Shown here: in pieces, positions 5,654 to 8,217 of the stretch
How positions within the stretch are numbered: the stretch's first letter is position 1
How the letters are laid out: each line of letters opens with the position of its first letter
Source: an uncultured Asticcacaulis sp.
Lineage (GTDB): Bacteria; Pseudomonadota; Alphaproteobacteria; Caulobacterales; Caulobacteraceae
Direction: 5' to 3'
Assembly (NCBI GenBank): GCA_946480125.1
Contig: CAMLIY010000139.1
Coordinates: 1-8,217 of the forward strand
Length of the DNA: 8,217 nucleotides
Translations under genes and position numbers: made by a program
The notes under the pieces: generated by a model
Seen by the model: the letters and a program-made list of their open reading frames with translations, nothing else
What the model was told of the DNA's origin: nothing
Databases searched by the model: none

Positions 5654-7804
5654 ATGCCTGCCCCTTGCCGTTTCGCCCTCCTGTTCATGGCCACTTCGGC
5701 TGCCGCCCTCCTGTCCGCCGCTGCCGCTCGCGCCGAAGCGCCAGCCGCTGACAGCGATGCCAGGGAAGTCGTCGTCATCGGCAAGCGGGTCATCAAGGGC
5801 TCCGCCGGCGCCACCGGCCTCGATCTGTCTTTGCGCGAAACCCCCCAGTCGGTCACGATTGTCACCAGGGAACAGATCAAGGATTTCGCGCTCAGCGATG
5901 CCAATCAGCTTCTGGCCACTATTCCCGGCATCAATGTCGAAGCCGATGAAACCGACCGCACCTATTACAATTCGCGCGGCTTCGATATCATCAATTTCCA
6001 GGTCGATGGCGTCGGCCAGCCGCTCGACTGGGGCCTGCAAGTCGGGGCGCTTGATACCGCGGTCTATGAACGCATCGAAGCCATCCGCGGCGCCACTGGT
6101 ATGCTGACCGGCACCGGCAATCCCTCGGCTACTATCAACTATATCCGCAAGCGCCCCACCAAATCCTTCCAGGCTGATGTCACCGCCGGCTACGGGTCAT
6201 GGAACAATGTGCGCCTGACCGCCGACGTCTCCGGCCCGCTCACTGAAGACGGCACGGTGGCTGGCCGCTTCGTCTATGCCCGCACCAATACCGATTCCTA
6301 CCTCGACTATTATGGCGTCGACCGCAGCGTCTATTATGGCGTCCTGTCATGGGACATCACACCTAAGCTGAAGGCGACCGCCGGTTACTCACAACAGGAT
6401 AACCTGGCCGACGGTGTCACCTGGGGCGCCCTGCCCCTGACCTATGCCGATGGCACGCCTATCCGCTATCCCGTTTCGGCGACCTCCTCGGCGCCTTGGA
6501 CCTACTGGAACACGCACGATCACCAGACCTTCGGCGAGCTGTCGTACGCCTTCGATAATGGCTGGACAATCAAGGGCATCTATACGCGCAAATCCTATGA
6601 CGAAGACGCCAAGCTGCTCTTTCCATCGGGCAGCCCCGAGCAGGATACAGGCCTGCAGGCAGACGGCACCGGCCTTTACGCGTATAGCGGCATCTATCCG
6701 TCCATCATCAAACAGGATATGTTCGATGTCGTTGCCAGCGGCAATGTCAGCCTGTTCGGCCGCGATCATCAGGTGGTTCTGGGCGCCAACTCGACCCATG
6801 CCGCCAGCTATAAATGGGAACGTTTCGCCGATCTGTTCAATTATGATCCGATCATCGGCGGCGTTATCATCGCGCCAAACGAACCGGTCTACCCCGATCC
6901 CTACCTCGCCGAACAGATCAAGACAGATACGGCCCGTATCTATGGTGCCATTCACTTGAATGTCACGGACAGGCTGAAAGGTATTATTGGTTTCAACGCG
7001 GTCGACCTGAAATCGGTCGGCACCTCCTATGGAGTCGAGGAAAACCGCGAAGAAAACAAGGTCAGTCCCTATGTCGGCGCCGTCTATGACATTACGCCCA
7101 ACCTGTCGCTCTATGCCAGCTACTCGGACATCTTTGATCCGCAATCGGAAGCCGACATCAATCACCAGCGTTTCGACGCGGCCCAGGGCAAGAGCTATGA
7201 AGCCGGCGTGAAGTCTGACTGGTTCGACAATCGCCTTTATGCCACCGCCTCTTACTTCAAGTCAGAACAATACAATCTGGCTGAATTCAGTGGTTATCTG
7301 CAAAATACAGATGCCACGGCTGCGGGCTATACCTCTAATGAGGCCCTTGTCGGCAAGGCCTATTACACCGGCATCGATACCTATGTCGAAGGCTATGAAC
7401 TGGAAGTCGCCGGCAAAATCACGCCGGCCTGGACAGTCAATGGCGGCTGGACAGACCTGTCTATCGAGGACCGTAACGGCAATGACGTCCGCACCTATCT
7501 GCCCCGCCAGACGCTCAAACTGTCCACCACCTATAACTGGCCGCAACTCCGTGACCTGAAGCTGGGCGCGGCAGTCCGCTGGCAAAGCGATGTGTCGACC
7601 ACCTCCACCAGTGGCGCAGCCTTCACGCAGAACGCCTATTCGGTGGTCGACCTGATGGCCAGCTTCCGCCTGGCGGATCAGATTCGCGCCACGTTCAACG
7701 TCAAGAACGCCTTCGATGAAAAGTATTATGGTGGCCTGCAATGGGACCAGGCCTATTACGCCGCCCCGACCAGCTACATGCTGACGCTCGACTATACGTT
7801 CTGA
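5654..7804 (+). CDS. TonB-dependent siderophore receptor
   Basis: This 716-residue outer-membrane protein imports a ferric siderophore with energy from TonB. Residues 1-27 form a signal peptide ending ARA. A TonB-box-like stretch EVVVIGKR (38-45) comes next, with no room for an N-terminal signalling (STN) domain, so it is a transport-only receptor. The plug (about 60-170) shows ETPQSVTIVTREQI, YNSRGFDIINFQVDG and the siderophore-receptor signature ERIEAIRGATGMLTGTGNPSATINYIRKRPT (139-169). The 22-strand barrel follows, ending with the terminal aromatic LTLDYTF needed for outer-membrane assembly. It resembles the FhuE/FpvA-type hydroxamate receptor group, but the ligand cannot be named. ATG 5654 is chosen because GGAG lies 6 nt upstream and the signal peptide begins there; an upstream in-frame TTG at 5618 lies at the predicted transcription start. 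Its stop overlaps the next gene. Confidence 0.93.
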   Translation: MPAPCRFALLFMATSAAALLSAAAARAEAPAADSDAREVVVIGKRVIKGSAGATGLDLSLRETPQSVTIVTREQIKDFALSDANQLLATIPGINVEADETDRTYYNSRGFDIINFQVDGVGQPLDWGLQVGALDTAVYERIEAIRGATGMLTGTGNPSATINYIRKRPTKSFQADVTAGYGSWNNVRLTADVSGPLTEDGTVAGRFVYARTNTDSYLDYYGVDRSVYYGVLSWDITPKLKATAGYSQQDNLADGVTWGALPLTYADGTPIRYPVSATSSAPWTYWNTHDHQTFGELSYAFDNGWTIKGIYTRKSYDEDAKLLFPSGSPEQDTGLQADGTGLYAYSGIYPSIIKQDMFDVVASGNVSLFGRDHQVVLGANSTHAASYKWERFADLFNYDPIIGGVIIAPNEPVYPDPYLAEQIKTDTARIYGAIHLNVTDRLKGIIGFNAVDLKSVGTSYGVEENREENKVSPYVGAVYDITPNLSLYASYSDIFDPQSEADINHQRFDAAQGKSYEAGVKSDWFDNRLYATASYFKSEQYNLAEFSGYLQNTDATAAGYTSNEALVGKAYYTGIDTYVEGYELEVAGKITPAWTVNGGWTDLSIEDRNGNDVRTYLPRQTLKLSTTYNWPQLRDLKLGAAVRWQSDVSTTSTSGAAFTQNAYSVVDLMASFRLADQIRATFNVKNAFDEKYYGGLQWDQAYYAAPTSYMLTLDYTF

Positions 7805-8217
7805 TGGGCGCGATCGCGGTACAATTCGCCGGCGGCCTCCTGTCCTTGTGGGGCTTGCTGGCCATTTTCCTGACCTGGCAACGCAAGGGCATCCGCACGG
7901 GCATGTGGCGCTATGGCCTGCCGGCAGGCTGGGCGCTGCTCTGCCTGGGCCTCACCGTCTGGATGGTCAGCACCAACCCGGACCAGGGACTGGCGCTTGG
8001 TTCGACCCTGATCATGATGCTGGCGGTCTCCATACTCGCCTGGCAGGGATTGAAACTCACGGGCAAGCCCGCCAAGCCCCAGATCGAACGCGAAAGCGCC
8101 ACGGATACGATCGTCCTTGGCAAGGGATACTGGGGACGGTTCACCGTCCGCCTGCTCGGCAGCCTGATCGTCGTGCCGGCTTTCGGTCTGCTCACCGGGC
8201 TGTTGTGGCGCGATTAT
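7804..8217 (+). CDS. Unidentified multi-spanning membrane protein coupled to the siderophore receptor (partial)
   Basis: The frame opens at ATG 7804-7806, overlapping the receptor stop as TGATG, and stays open to the window end, giving 138 residues. The visible part begins MGAIAVQFAGGLLSLWGLLA and has four hydrophobic segments at about 5-24, 38-55, 63-81 and 115-134, so it is an inner-membrane protein. A polar linker (about 84-112, with KPAKPQIERESATDTI) separates the third and fourth. I recognise no domain. The 1-nt overlap and lack of its own ribosome site argue for translational coupling and co-regulation by iron. In many proteobacteria, siderophore receptors are followed by small membrane proteins and PepSY-type reductases that handle the imported ferric siderophore; a similar role is inferred only from position. 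An alternative is a general membrane protein with no iron role. Confidence 0.75.
   Translation, partial: MGAIAVQFAGGLLSLWGLLAIFLTWQRKGIRTGMWRYGLPAGWALLCLGLTVWMVSTNPDQGLALGSTLIMMLAVSILAWQGLKLTGKPAKPQIERESATDTIVLGKGYWGRFTVRLLGSLIVVPAFGLLTGLLWRDY

Noticed and set aside
6389..7165. Minus-strand open frame (258 codons) inside the siderophore receptor gene
   Set aside because: It is a mirror frame of the receptor barrel with no ribosome site and no recognisable motifs.

Overview
The window looks like ordinary chromosome of a Gram-negative alphaproteobacterium. Moderately high GC, Caulobacterales-style TonB biology, a Fur-type promoter and a REP-like intergenic palindrome made of CCCCTCCCCG/CGGGGAGG blocks all fit. 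A Caulobacter/Asticcacaulis-type organism is my best guess, but no marker gene here proves the genus. Gene density is high: the longest gap is about 175 bp. There is no sign of phage, plasmid, transposase, CRISPR array, tRNA or rRNA.

Left part (1-2687). The 3' end of a PhoD-like phosphatase gene (+) converges on a complete gene for a secreted glycoside hydrolase family 2 enzyme (-). The gap between them is filled by a composite palindromic element with nested inverted repeats; the stop codon of the hydrolase gene lies at its edge. The hydrolase gene has a recognisable LacI-family operator upstream, so it is probably induced by a sugar.

Middle part (2688-4899). A short-chain dehydrogenase gene (+) leaves from the same intergenic region as the hydrolase gene. 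It ends exactly against the stop codon of an oppositely oriented three-gene operon, with the two stops forming TGATCA. The operon (-) reads DUF1304 membrane protein, GNAT acetyltransferase, RluA pseudouridine synthase. It is joined by a 4-nt ATGA overlap and a 1-nt TAGTG overlap, so the three are probably translationally coupled.

Right part (4900-8217). A BtuE-like glutathione/thioredoxin peroxidase gene (+) diverges from the operon. Next comes an iron-regulated unit: a TonB-dependent siderophore receptor whose sigma70-type promoter is bracketed by two Fur-like 7-1-7 palindromes. The receptor stop codon overlaps the start of a multi-spanning membrane protein gene (TGATG) that runs off the window. 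I do not recognise this last protein; position suggests a role in the inner-membrane step of siderophore-iron uptake.

I found no clearly new system. The best leads are the unidentified receptor-coupled membrane protein, the promoter with two Fur sites, the composite palindrome, and the paired hairpins over both ribosome binding sites in the DUF1304/peroxidase divergent region.
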